64,000 nucleotides of DNA, from the NCBI GenBank assembly GCA_037953745.1, contig JBAKBP010012274.1:1-64000 (forward strand). Direction: 5' to 3'. Positions 1 to 11,033 of this stretch are shown piece after piece. Each line of letters starts with the position of its first letter. Position 1 is the stretch's first letter. Below the pieces are notes generated by a model. That model saw only the letters and a program-made list of their open reading frames with translations. It searched no databases and was not told the origin of the DNA. The stretch comes from Lithodes maja. Taxonomy: Eukaryota; Arthropoda; Malacostraca; Decapoda; Lithodidae. Made by a program: the position numbers and the translations under genes.

Positions 1-1027
1 CTTGAGAGATCCAGATCACTAGTATCTGGTTCTCTCCTGGCGATCCTCTCAAAGTCAAGCAAACGAGTTAGCACAGTGCTGGGTGGCAGAGGCAAAAGCC
101 CTCACTCGCAACACAGTGCTAAACTCACAAGGTACACAGTCAGAAAGACCACCTAGGCTTCCCAAGTCTCCGTTGCGATTGTACAGGTTCAACAAAACCT
201 AATACACATCGGGAATCACAACTCTAGTAGCCTTATCCCAGTCTAGCATCACCTAGATCAGCAGAAAACAGGAACATGAATAATCATACACAGGGAAATG
301 CATATACGAGTGCAACACACATTAATCAATCCTATTCTAGTTATCCCTTCCAAAATAGGCTATCTAATAGGCATATATCTTGTGAGAACTCAAGCGATAA
401 TACTTTGGCTGACTAAATCTGCACCAAAGGGGTCATTGAGGTTATAAAGGGTCGGGAAGAGGAGAAGATAGGCGGTTCAGAGAGTAGAGAAAGTTCACAT
501 CAGTCGGAAGAATATGTATAGTTGTAAGGGATATGAGAAGTCGCTTTGCCTACTGAGTTCTGAGGAAAATGCGGCTAGACTTCCCTTTTTATACTCGGCC
601 CTCTAGTGAGCATATCGCCAACTACTAAGGACCGCCCACTAGCAATCATTACGTAATATTCTCTCTCAATCTGGGATCGACAAAGGATTTCCCACGCGCT
701 GAAGAGGGAGGAGGGAGGAGGGAATTAGGCCTACCTGCCCGCGTGGCGCACTCACTGGTCCTCGCCACGCAATTTCTCTCTCTCTCCTCTTATCATTACT
801 AATAAGTCCCACACACAACACTTATAACTAATGATATAAAATAGAACTCGTTGACTCAGATGAAAACAAAATACATATTTATAATACTTATAGTACAACG
901 GCTCACATAAACTAAGTTAGGAAACTTTACACAGACTACAGCCAAAGTTCCTGCCCTGGCGATCCTAGCGAGAGTGGGGCATGACTGGGCGTTCTGTACA
1001 GCATGCTCATACTCGACATGCGTCACA
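1..1027 (-). repeat. 3' LTR of element A (partial, runs off the window)
   Basis: This is the terminal portion of a 1.85 kb LTR. It matches 6365-7391 over exactly 1027 bases with only about half a dozen substitutions that I can see, so the insertion is recent. On the minus strand the LTR begins TGTGACGCATGCC at 1027. The rest, including its CA end, lies left of the window. A TATAAAAAG box (minus strand) falls near 585-594. Confidence 0.9.
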
Positions 1028-1038
1028 CCTCCCCCAAG
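1028..1038 (-). other. Polypurine tract of element A
   Basis: On the minus strand CTTGGGGGAGG directly precedes the LTR start TGTGACGC. The same purine run precedes the 3' LTR of element B at 15804-15814. This is the expected plus-strand priming site of an LTR retrotransposon. Confidence 0.8.
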
Positions 1039-1432
1039 ATTTTACTTGCTCAACCCTGAGCTAAAATCTGACACACAGAACCCCATCAAGCCCCTCACAC
1101 CCAGCGACCGCATGGCACTAAAACAAAGCTGAGTTTATCACTAAAACACATCTTATAAAAAAAAAAATCACATTTTATAACTCCTCCCAACAATAGCAAA
1201 AGACACAATATCATGCTCCCAGAGCGAGCTTACAGCAGCTCAGCCGTTTGATAGTTCGTGGACTACTCAAACTCAATAGGCTATGACAAACTTATACAAT
1301 TATCTATATCAAAAAGAAAGAGTTTTTATGATTTTTATATTTTAATATGTTTTTCCCGGCTGCACTATAAGGGCAGCCTATTTTCTTCTATACCAAACGC
1401 TCAACTCCTGCCTTACGACCCAATACGCTGGG
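1039..1432 (-). other. 3' untranslated region of element A
   Basis: No coding sequence is seen between the stop of the element A ORF and its polypurine tract. The region is AT-rich and matches 15331-15814 of element B in the opposite orientation. Confidence 0.7.
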
Positions 1433-4400
1433 CTACAACCGCGAGCCAACAAGCACCAAGCGCAAAATACTATTCAAACTAAAGCAGGAGGCTACCCGTG
1501 TGTCAATCCACCCAGGATCATATACCCTTGAACGACCATCTGCAACCACGTTATCACAACCGGCAATATGGCGTATGTCCAGGTTATATACCAATAACCT
1601 TAGTGACCACCTGGTCAGCCTCATACTCCGATTGTGAAACTGGTCCAAGATCTTGAGAGGGTGATGATCTGGGTAAACTACAACGACCGGACCATAGGCT
1701 GGAACATAGACCTCGAAATGCCCCAGCGCATCATCGTCCTTTACAATTTCATTCATCAGGTTCTGAAACGTTGCTAGCGCATTCTTACGTCCGTCAGGCA
1801 TAACATTGCACCGGTAGGTACTCCCGTCCACAACAAAACCACATACCTCTTTAGCACGCTCGGACAAAGTTACAGGCAACGACCACTCACAACATTCCTT
1901 ATCCCTCAGACCCTTCGTCCACACGTAATCCAGCTCTGCTTGCACCATAGGCTGTCGAGCAGGATTTATACGGTAGGGAATTAAACTGAGCCTTGCACTA
2001 TCTCCAGCCTGCATGTCGGATTCTACCCCGTACATCAGGCCTGGAGAAGCAACAAACATGCGAAAGTACTGCCATAGCCTAGTAAATAACTGCCATGCAC
2101 TGTCTCCACGAACAACATGCCTAGTGCCCTCCCACAACCCAGCCGAGACCGCAGCTTCTAACCTGTAGTCTCCCGTCTTCTCCACCTTCGTCCCTAGAAC
2201 AGCCAGGTCATGAGAGGGACAATCAGTACCACCCGTGCAGTCACTCCCACAGTTCATTATTGCTAAGGCTTCCCCGCCGATACCGTACATGCGCACCCCC
2301 GCATTCCTTGTGACGACATCTGCCTGCGCAGCATCACCGCTTTCAGCGACATGGCCAGATACAGTCGGTCTATGGTAGGGCTGTTGCATTAGACTAGAGC
2401 AGCATTGGGAGGCTATGCGACGACCGGGCACTGCGATACCACAGCCGACCTTACCAATTTGCTCAATGTCCTCCTTTTGACCACCACCCTTGGCAGCCAT
2501 GGGTCGACCCTGACCTGGCAACCATGCCAAAGCCTCGTCGCCCACCTTGAACCACCGAAACAACGAGGCTAACGGTCTTTCAACATTCACGTGACCTGCC
2601 CGTGGAACATCTTGCACCGCCCGAGTTGTGAGACTCAGGGGCTCGGCACGACCAGTGGGGTATGAACCGAGCTGGTGCTGGAGTGCTGCACACTGCTGCT
2701 CAGGCAGGTGCTCTAGCGCTTCCACAGCCACCAGACTCGTGTCCCCCGCCCACGGCTCCGCCGAGACATAACAATCCCTACTCTCCTCCACCTGTGCCCT
2801 ACTGCCCCCCTCTCCTTCTCCACCTTGGCCGCGGCAGACCAACGCAGGGACAGTAGGCTGCTCAGGTGGTTGCCTCACAAACTCCTCCAACAGGTTCACA
2901 TGACATGCTTCCCCGTCCTCGTGTTTGATCTCGACAGCACCATTACCACACTTCTGAACTTCCGGATCCTCCAACTGCAGTTTACAAATATCTGAGGGAA
3001 CCAACCTGTCTAGATGCTTCCGAAGCAACCCAAGTCCTCCCCCAATATCAAACTGAGCAACCCTTTCTTCTCTCCGTGTGCAACGTTGCTGCCTCGGAGT
3101 CTCTTCCGGCCCTACCTCCTCACTAGCTGTGACAGGTCCTGGGGCCTCTCCAGACTCTAACATAGGGGCCAATACTGAATCACCCAGGAGAGCCGCCGAG
3201 TCAAAACTCTTAAAACCAACTCCAGCTTTAGCCTCCTCCTGTTGATCGTTCCTCTGCTGGTCTGAAGACGGAGGACTAGGCTGTGACACTTTAGCTGTCC
3301 GAGCTCGGGTGACAGCACACGCCATGGGTTGTGCCTGGCACCGCTCGACACACTCTTGCTCTTCCCTACTCACGTCGGCCGTCCTCTCGGCAACGACTAA
3401 GGGTAGAACCTCAGAAGCGGGCATTGCAAAGTCGTTGCCGAGAAGAAGGTCGACGCCCTCCACTGGCAGTTTCTCCACAATCCCGACATCCAATTCACGT
3501 GTCACACCATCCACCTCCAACTCCAACCGCACCAGCGGGTATGACCGAGTTGCATTAATACCCTGCACCACTACCACCCGAGCCGCATTTATAGGGTAGC
3601 CAGTCAAGTTATTCATCAGAGTCTGGGAAGCACCTGTATCACGCAAGACCTCTACTCCATGCTTGCGCCCCGCCCACATCACGCAACCCCGTCCTCTATG
3701 GTCGCAAAAAACATCCTGAGCAGGGTTCGAGCCTCCCAGGTGCTTCTGCATTGGCTGTGCCTCAGCCTCTGACGAACTGCCCCGGGCAAACTCAGAAGAC
3801 TTCGGAGACACACCAATGTTGCAGGCCAAAGACACAGCTGCTGTAGGTGGTTTGCTAGGACAGACTCTTGCAAAGTGCCCCTTTTCATGACAATGATAAC
3901 ACTCCAACTCCCCTCTGGGCTTCCCTTGGTACTGGGAAGGGCCCGGCCCCTTCTTAAATGGGACGGTGCTAGTCTTGTGGTCAGTCTTGGTATCATAGCT
4001 CTTGTACTTGTTTGCATAAGGTATATCACTAACTCGGGGGGGTGGGGCGTCACGCCCCTTGTTACCTGCCTCACTACGCTGGGCAGACCCGCACCCACGA
4101 ATTAGTGATAGCCGGAGGTCAGCCATCTCAGCTGCCTCCTGTAGAGTTTTTGGGTTCTTTTCTTTAATAGTTAAAGTCATTTCTGCACCAGTACACTTAT
4201 AAAACTGCTCGAGCAGAAACAGCTCAGTCAACTGTTCGGCCGTCTCAGCTTTCTCAGAACGTGTCCAGTTTGTAAGTGCATCTTTTAAGTCCCGGGCATG
4301 TTCAAGAAAGGTCGCCTCCCTAGTCTTCGTAACACCCCGAAACTTCAATCGATATGTTTCTGGTTGCAACTCGTATGCCCGTAGGACAGCTCTCTTCAAT

Positions 4401-5323
4401 TCTGGGTAGTCAATGCAAGACTCTAAAGGTAGTGCATCATAAGCCTTCAGACCCTTACCCGTAAGTCTTGAGGAGACTAGAGCTGCCCACTTCTCTTCAG
4501 GCCAATTATGCTCCCTACACTTCTTCTCAAAACGATTAAAAAATTCTGTGACTTCAGTTTCACTAAATGCCGGCACCAATTTGACTAAGTGGGACAAGGA
4601 CTGTTCTCTTACTTGGCCCTCACGGCCCATCCGAGTCCCTGTCGACTCTGCACGAGTCTTATCTAAATCTATTTGAGCACAATATTTCTCGGAGTCGTAC
4701 CTAAGCTCAGCCTCGTGCCTCCTAGACTCAGCCTCAATCTCATGCTTCCTAGTCTCATTCTCCTGCCTCCTAGTCTCAGCCTCAATCTCATGCTTCCTAG
4801 TCTCATTCTCCTGCCTCCTGGTCTCAGCCTCAGCCTCAATTTTAGCAAGCTCAAGTCTAAATATCATATCTGGAGACAGGCAGGAAGAGGGAACTGCCAC
4901 TACTGAAGGAGGGGGGGCAAAAACTGGGGAACCACCATGTGCACCGCCCGAGGGCACTCCAATCTTCCAATTCTCATCTCTCTGTGGGAGAGTGCTAACC
5001 TCCGGCAACTGAGTGGACGGCACTGTGGGAGTCGAGTGAGAGGGGATCTGGGGAGGAACCCCCCCAAACGCCCTCTCCTCCGAAACCCCATGTCGCCCAC
5101 GCAACACCCAGGAAATCAGCTCCCTCTTGGACATCCCTATTACATTGGATAGGCCCAAAACCTTGGCTATCAGGTGCAAGCCATAAATATCCACCCCAGT
5201 CAGCCTCTCCTCCGTCACGTGGTACCGCTTACTCACAAAAACTCTAGCATCCTCCTCACTGATTACTAACGGCACCTCTTCAAATGGCATCTCTCGCTCC
5301 TCGTCAGTGCTAGGGCACGACAT
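1433..5323 (-). CDS. Fused Gag-protease-integrase/RT relic ORF of Gmr1-like gypsy element A
   Basis: A single open frame of 1296 codons starts at the ATG at 5323. In order it shows an E/R-rich helix with two 48 bp repeats, a SCAN-like capsid region (about 245-410), a CCHC knuckle CYHCHEKGHFARVC (about 475) and an aspartic protease motif DTGAS (about 562). An integrase tail follows, with FKVGDEALAWLPG and PGRR (about 923). Last come fragments of RT (LIPYRINPARQ, FVVDGSTYRCNVMPDG) and RNase H (YPDHHPLK, LTRWSLRLL, DNVVADGRSRV). Integrase upstream of RT, together with a SCAN-like gag, is the Gmr1 arrangement. The LDLxxGYWQ and YxDD blocks of RT and the first part of RNase H are absent with no frame break, so it cannot encode active RT. 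The leader holds a primer-binding site and the LTRs flank it. Product: Gag and probably protease; non-autonomous. Confidence 0.85.
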   Translation of the reverse strand: MSCPSTDEEREMPFEEVPLVISEEDARVFVSKRYHVTEERLTGVDIYGLHLIAKVLGLSNVIGMSKRELISWVLRGRHGVSEERAFGGVPPQIPSHSTPTVPSTQLPEVSTLPQRDENWKIGVPSGGAHGGSPVFAPPPSVVAVPSSCLSPDMIFRLELAKIEAEAETRRQENETRKHEIEAETRRQENETRKHEIEAESRRHEAELRYDSEKYCAQIDLDKTRAESTGTRMGREGQVREQSLSHLVKLVPAFSETEVTEFFNRFEKKCREHNWPEEKWAALVSSRLTGKGLKAYDALPLESCIDYPELKRAVLRAYELQPETYRLKFRGVTKTREATFLEHARDLKDALTNWTRSEKAETAEQLTELFLLEQFYKCTGAEMTLTIKEKNPKTLQEAAEMADLRLSLIRGCGSAQRSEAGNKGRDAPPPRVSDIPYANKYKSYDTKTDHKTSTVPFKKGPGPSQYQGKPRGELECYHCHEKGHFARVCPSKPPTAAVSLACNIGVSPKSSEFARGSSSEAEAQPMQKHLGGSNPAQDVFCDHRGRGCVMWAGRKHGVEVLRDTGASQTLMNNLTGYPINAARVVVVQGINATRSYPLVRLELEVDGVTRELDVGIVEKLPVEGVDLLLGNDFAMPASEVLPLVVAERTADVSREEQECVERCQAQPMACAVTRARTAKVSQPSPPSSDQQRNDQQEEAKAGVGFKSFDSAALLGDSVLAPMLESGEAPGPVTASEEVGPEETPRQQRCTRREERVAQFDIGGGLGLLRKHLDRLVPSDICKLQLEDPEVQKCGNGAVEIKHEDGEACHVNLLEEFVRQPPEQPTVPALVCRGQGGEGEGGSRAQVEESRDCYVSAEPWAGDTSLVAVEALEHLPEQQCAALQHQLGSYPTGRAEPLSLTTRAVQDVPRAGHVNVERPLASLFRWFKVGDEALAWLPGQGRPMAAKGGGQKEDIEQIGKVGCGIAVPGRRIASQCCSSLMQQPYHRPTVSGHVAESGDAAQADVVTRNAGVRMYGIGGEALAIMNCGSDCTGGTDCPSHDLAVLGTKVEKTGDYRLEAAVSAGLWEGTRHVVRGDSAWQLFTRLWQYFRMFVASPGLMYGVESDMQAGDSARLSLIPYRINPARQPMVQAELDYVWTKGLRDKECCEWSLPVTLSERAKEVCGFVVDGSTYRCNVMPDGRKNALATFQNLMNEIVKDDDALGHFEVYVPAYGPVVVVYPDHHPLKILDQFHNRSMRLTRWSLRLLVYNLDIRHIAGCDNVVADGRSRVYDPGWIDTRVASCFSLNSILRLVLVGSRL

Positions 5324-5520
5324 ACTGAAGTCCACAAAAAAATTCTCGAGACAAAAGTGTTAAACTTCCTTATGCAAGCACTAATTACTAAATTAACTGG
5401 AGTCTCTTAAATGCTCTACTAATTGCCCTACAAAAAAAAATATTCTTCAATATGCACGCTAAAGTACAAACAAACAAATGTTGTACAACTCTGCAAAAAT
5501 TTATACTGTTCACAAAATCC

Positions 5521-5537
5521 TAAGCAAGGTCGCCATT
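5521..5537 (-). other. Primer-binding site of element A
   Basis: Immediately inside the 5' LTR the minus strand reads AATGGCGACCTTGC. TGGCGACC resembles arthropod gypsy sites that pair with tRNA-Arg; the exact tRNA is not determined. The same bases sit at 10821-10834 in element B. Confidence 0.7.
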
Positions 5538-7391
5538 TGTTACGACCGGGCACTCGGGTACACTAGGGCTCTCACACAGGACTCGAGTATGGCTCGCTGC
5601 CACAACGGAAACACACGATCCCAACCCCAGAGTACTGCCAGCCGAACAAAAAACACCAATACCCTCCAGAGTTCTATCTGCTATAACGGGGTATACAAGA
5701 ACTCGGTATTAGCGTTTCACAACAGACTAATAAAAAGACGGGAGTTATCTAGTCTGGTCAACAATCAAACAAAGAAGTAAATACAACAACACCAAAGAAT
5801 AGTGTTGGCCGAAGCCGAAGTAATCCACCCTTGACTAAGAACTTAAGAAGTCCTCCACCCTCTACTTCGGATCGGCACTATTACGTTACGTTAAACAATA
5901 GTTCTCGAGCATCGAGCAAGGAATCTTCTGATAAAGTTAGATGCTTCTCGGATACTCGTAAGAAGTAAGTATCGGATTTTGAACAGCAATTCAATAAGCA
6001 ACACACTGGCAATTAACTAATATTAAAGGCTTTAAATTGACATAAGAAGAATTATAAGAATAGACAGTAGTAAATGGCAAACATATAAAAGAAGTACTCC
6101 GACAATGCACTGGCAATAGCCAACTAGGATTGTGCTCGGGGGCCACTAATCTCTAAAGTAGCTTATGCGTGCCACACATGAAATCAATAGTGCATAAACA
6201 ATAACATACATAAGGAAAGCTTCAATACTATGCTGTATCTGCTGACCGAGCAAAGTCTAGCTGGGATGTAGTAGGCTAGGAAACAATGGCTGAGCAAGCG
6301 GCTCGTAGCCTAGCGAGGTCCTTAAGGCTGTGCGGCCAAATTACGTTAATTGACGGGATGCTCTCTTGAGAGATCCAGATCACTAGTATCTGGTTCTCTC
6401 CTGGCGATCCTCTCAAAGTCAAGCAAACGAGTTAGCACAGTGCTGGGTGGCAGAGGCAAAATCCCTCACTCGCAACACAGTGCTAAACTCACAAGGTACA
6501 CAGTCAGAAAGACCACCTAGGCTTCCCAAGTCTCCGTTGCGATTGTACAGGTTCAACAAAACCTAATACACATCGGGAATCACAACTCTAGTAGCCTTAT
6601 CCCAGTCTAGCATCACCTAGATCAGCAGAAAACAGGAACATGAATAATCATACACAGGGAAATGCATATACGAGTGCAACAAACATTAATCAATCCTATT
6701 CTAGTTATCCCTTCCAAAATAGGCTATCTAATAGGCATATATCTCGTGAGAACTCAAGCGATAATACTTTGGCTGACTAAATCTGCACCAAAGGGGTCAT
6801 TGAGGTTATAAAGGGTCGGGAAGAGGAGAAGATAGGCGGTTCAGAGAGTAGAGAAAGTTCACATCAGTCGGAAGAATATGTATAGTTGTAAGGGATATGA
6901 GAAGTCGCTTTGCCTACTGAGTTCTGAGGAAAATGCGGCTAGACTTCCCTTTTTATACTCGGCCCTCTAGTGAGCATATCGCCAACTACTAAGGACCGCC
7001 CACTAGCAATCATTACGTAATATTCTCTCTCAATCTGGGATCGACAAAGGATTTCCCACGCGCTGAAGAGGGAGGAGGGAGGAGGGAATTAGGCCTACCT
7101 GCCCGCGTGGTGCACTCACTGGTCCTCGCCACGCAATTTCTCTCTCTCTCCTCTCATCATTACTAATAAGTCCCACACACAACACTTATAACTAATGATA
7201 TAAAATAGAACTCGTTGACTCAGATGAAAACAAAATACATATTTATAATACTTATAGTACAACGGCTCACATAAACTAAGTTAGGAAACTTTACACAGAC
7301 TACAGCCAAAGTTCCTGCCCTGACGATCCTAGCGAGAGTGGGGCATGACTGGGCGTTCTGTACAGCATGCTCATACTCGACATGCGTCACA
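5538..7391 (-). repeat. 5' LTR of element A
   Basis: This is a complete 1854 bp LTR, TG...CA on the minus strand (TGTGACGC at 7391, GGTCGTAACA at 5538). A TATAAAAAG box lies at 6949-6957 (minus strand) and is the probable core promoter. The bases just outside (7392-7395, CGAG) would be one copy of the target duplication; the other lies beyond the window. The target was the 3' LTR of element C, at a position matching 23118. Confidence 0.9.
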
Positions 7392-8424
7392 CGAGGTCTA
7401 GGGACAATCGTGGGTGTTTTAACTTCTAAAATATATAACATCTACTTCTCGGATGCAAGAACATACATAGATATAATTATGGCTGTCTGATGTGTTGGCA
7501 TTGGCTCAACGTCGGGACAGGGCATGGGTGTTTTTAATATGAATGTATATTCCTGTTCATCATCTTTGTAGTCTGGCAAGACAAGATGTTAGGGAATGTT
7601 AATATTAATACTTAGTTACTAGAGGAACAATGCAAGGGGCGACTGAGCACGGGTTACATATATCTATATTCGTCATGGAAAATGATATACGAGGTCTAGG
7701 GACAATCGTGGGTGTTTTAACTTCTAAAATATATAACATCTACTTCTCGGATGTAAGAACATACATAGATATAATTATGGCTGTCTGATGTGTTGGCATT
7801 GGCTCAACGTCGGGACAGGGCATGGTTGTTTTTAATATGAATGTATATTCCTGTTCATCATCTTTGTAGCAAGGACAGTGCCGCTATGTCGTATCAATGC
7901 TGGTGGCAGTTAATATTATAGACTTAGTTACTAGAGGAACAAATGCAAGGGGCGACTGGGCAGTGGGCACGGGTTACATATATCTATACTAGTCATGGAA
8001 AATGATATAAGAGGTCTAGGAACAAACGTGGGTGTTTTAACTTCTAAGATATATATAAAATCTACTTCTCGGATGTAAGAACATACATAAATATTATTAT
8101 GGCTGTCTGATGTGTTGGCATTGGCTCAACGTCGGGACAGGGCATGGGTGTTTTTAATATGAATGTATATTCCTGTTCATCATCTTTGTAGTTAGGAGTG
8201 TAGGACACGAGGGGGTTAGTGTACGTGAGGTGTGGAAAAATGGTCAGTTTAGAAAAGGTAAAAAAAGGTGCGGCCATGAGCTGCTTAGCCCTGCGGGCTT
8301 GGGCCTGTCTGAAATGGCTGGCTCGGTCAGCTGGTCCTTTCGTTCTGTGGACCTTTCTTTTGGTGTTTCTGTGTGGTGTTCGTTCGTGGCTTCTGTGGTG
8401 GGCTTCTCGTTCTGGGGCATTTTA
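7392..8424 (-). repeat. 3' LTR of element C (interrupted by element A)
   Basis: This segment corresponds base for base in length (1033 bp) to 23118-24150 of the 5' LTR. On the minus strand it begins TAAAATGCCCC at 8424, right after a polypurine tract. Element A entered it at 7391/7392, so the rest of this LTR is left of the window. It contains roughly 300 bp internal repeats built around CAACGTCGGGACAGGGCATG. Confidence 0.85.
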
Positions 8425-8437
8425 CTTCCCTCTCCTT
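8425..8437 (-). other. Polypurine tract of element C
   Basis: The minus strand reads AAGGAGAGGGAAG directly before the LTR start TAAAATGCCCC. This fixes the LTR boundary, which is supported independently by the 5' LTR edge at 24150 and by the solo LTR start at 35206. Confidence 0.8.
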
Positions 8438-8986
8438 CATTATAGGCTCGTCCTCGAGCCTCAAGGGTGAAGTAAAAAAAAAAACATAGTCAGAAAAGTG
8501 TAGGTTAACAAGAAAAGTAGTATGACTAAGGGAAAAAAATAATATATACAGTATATGGAAAACATGTAAATTTAAGAAGGACAGATAATTAAGAACACAG
8601 GAAATTAAGAGGTAAAGTGTTTAACAATGTATAAAGCAAATTTAAAAGATAGTCAGAAAAGTGTAGGTAACAAGAAAAGTAGTATGACTAAGGGAAAAAA
8701 ATAATATATACAGTATATGGAAAACATGTAAATTTATAGAATCATGCCCAATCGCTTAGGAATTAAAAATATTCAAAACAATTTAGTACAATAATCTCCT
8801 CATCATCATCATCAGGGGGGGGGGGGGCTATTTAGAGTCGCCGTTAGTCTGGGTGACGGTCTGGTAATAGGGGGTGGTGGTTCACTTTCACTTTGGAAGG
8901 GCGGGGTGGATATACCGTTAGTTCTTGTCGTTAGGAATGTGGGTCTGGGGGCGAGCTGGCCCGGGGCCAGTTTTGGAGGGGGGGTC
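8438..8986 (-). other. 3' internal part of element C, no pol genes
   Basis: Between the 3' LTR and the element B insertion there are only about 550 bases. They hold two AT-rich repeats (from 8486 and 8649, period 163), a CAT repeat and a 12-base G run near 8817, then a stretch that is C-rich on the minus strand. No protease, RT or integrase motif is visible in any frame. This is why element C is judged non-autonomous. Confidence 0.7.
8983..8986. other. Target-site duplication of element B, left copy (GGTC)
   Basis: GGTC before the 5' LTR is repeated at 17657-17660 after the 3' LTR. Four bases is the usual gypsy duplication length. Confidence 0.8.
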
Positions 8987-10820
8987 TGTGACGCATGCCG
9001 AGTATGAGCATGCTGTACAGAACGCCCAGTCAGGCCCCACTCTCGCTAGGATCGTCAGGGCAGGAACTTTGGCTGTAGTCTGTGTAGAGTTTCCTAACTT
9101 AGTTTATGTGAGCCGTTGTACTATAAGTATTATAAATATGTATTTTGTTTTCATCTGAGTCAACGAGTTCTATTTTATATCATTAGTTATAAGTATTGTG
9201 TGTGGGACTTATATGTAATGATGAGGAGAAGAGAGAGAGTTATGTAACGACGGCCCGTGAGCGCGCCACGAGGTAGGTAGGCCTCCCTCCCTCCTCCCTC
9301 CTCCCTCTCAGCGCGTGGGAAATCCTTTGTCGATCCCAGATTGAGAGAGAATATTACGTAACGATTGCTAGTGGGCGGTCCTTAGTAGTTGGCGATATGC
9401 TCACTAGAGGGCCGAGTATAAAAAGGAGAGGTCCTCGCCACAATTCTTTAGAACTCATCAGGCAGAGCGACTTCTCATATCCCTTGCAACTATCCATATT
9501 CTTCCGACTGATGTGAACTTTCTCTACTCTCTTCTCTTCTTCTCTTCTCGTCCCTTTTTAACCAATGACCCCTTTGGTGCAGATTTAGTCAGCCAAAGTA
9601 TTATCGCTTGAGTTCTCACGAGATAAGTGCCTGTTAGATAGCCTATTTTTGGAAGGGTTAACTAGAATAGGATTGATTGATGTTTGTTGCACTCGTATAT
9701 GCATTTCCCTGTGTGCGATTATTCATGTTCCTGTTTTCTGCTGGTTTAGGCAATGCTAGACTGGGATAGGGTTTCTGAGTTGTGATTTCCTATGAGTACT
9801 AGGTTGCGGTTGAACCAGTACAATTGCAACGGAGACGTGGAACGCCTAGGTGGTCTTTCTGACTGTGTACCGTGGGAGTTTAGCACTGTGTTGCGAGTGA
9901 GGGCTTTTGCCTCGGCCACCCAACCCTGTGCTATCTCATTTGCTTGACTTTGAGAGGATCGCCAGGAGAGAACCAGATACTAGTGATCTGGATCTCTCAA
10001 GAGAGCATCCCGTCAATTAACGTAATTTGGCCGCACCGTCTTAAGGACCTCGCTAGGCTACGAGCCGCTTGCTCAGCCATTGTCTCTTAACCTTATGTAT
10101 CCCAGCTAGACTTTGCTCGACCAGCAGATACAGCATAGTATTGAAGCTTCTCCTTATGTATATTATTGTTTATGCACTATTGATTTCATGTGTGGCACGC
10201 TTAGCTACTTTAGAGATTAGTGGCCCACGAGCACAATCCTAGTAGGCTATTGTCAGTGCATTGTCGGAGTACTTCTTCTTAATGTTTGCCATTTACTATT
10301 GTTTATTCTTATAATTCTTCTTATGTCAATTTAAAGCCTTTAATTACCAGTGAGTTATTCATTAAATTGCTGTTCAAAATCCGATACTTACTTCTTATGA
10401 GTATTCGAGAAGCATCTAACTTATCAGAAGATTCCTTGCTTGATGCTCGAGGACTATTGTTTAACGTAACGTAATAGTGCCGATCCGAAGTAGAGGGTGG
10501 AGGACTTCTTAAGTTCTTAGTTCAAGGGTGGATTACTTCGGCTTCGGCCAACACTATTCTTTAGTGTTGTAGTACTTTCTTCTTTGTTTGATTGTTGACC
10601 AGACTAGATAACTCCCGTCTTGTTATTAGTCTGTTGTGTGAAACGCTAGTACCGAGTTCTTGTATACCCCGTTATAGCAGATAGAACTCTGGAGGGTAGT
10701 GGCGTTTTTTGTTCGGCTGGCAGTACTCTGGGGTTGGGATCGTGTGTTTCCGTTGTGGCAGCGAGCCATACTCGAGTCCTGTGTAAGAGCCCTAGTGTAC
10801 CCGAGTGCCCGGTCGTAACA
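8987..10820 (+). repeat. 5' LTR of element B
   Basis: The 1834 bp LTR runs from TGTGACGCATGCC to GGTCGTAACA. It is almost identical to 15815-17656; the visible differences are an 8-base insertion in the 3' copy near 16365 and a few substitutions. A TATAAAAAG box at 9417-9425 and a downstream CATCAGG are the likely core promoter. A short ORF at 10286-10474 recurs in both LTRs and has no recognisable product. Confidence 0.92.
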
Positions 10821-11033
10821 AATGGCGACCTTGCTTAGGATTTTGTGAACAGTATAATTTTTTGCAGAGTTGTACAACATTTGTTTGTTCGTACTTTAGC
10901 GTACATATTGAAGAATATTTTTTTTTGTAAGGCAATTAGGAGAGCATTTAAGAGACTCCAGTTAATTTAGTAATTAGTGCTTACATAAGGGAGTTTAACA
11001 CTTTTGTCTCGAGAATTTTTTGTGAACTTCAGT
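10821..11033 (+). other. Leader of element B with primer-binding site
   Basis: AATGGCGACCTTGC follows the LTR end directly (10821-10834) and is the primer-binding site. The remaining leader to the gag ATG at 11034 is AT-rich and non-coding. Confidence 0.75.
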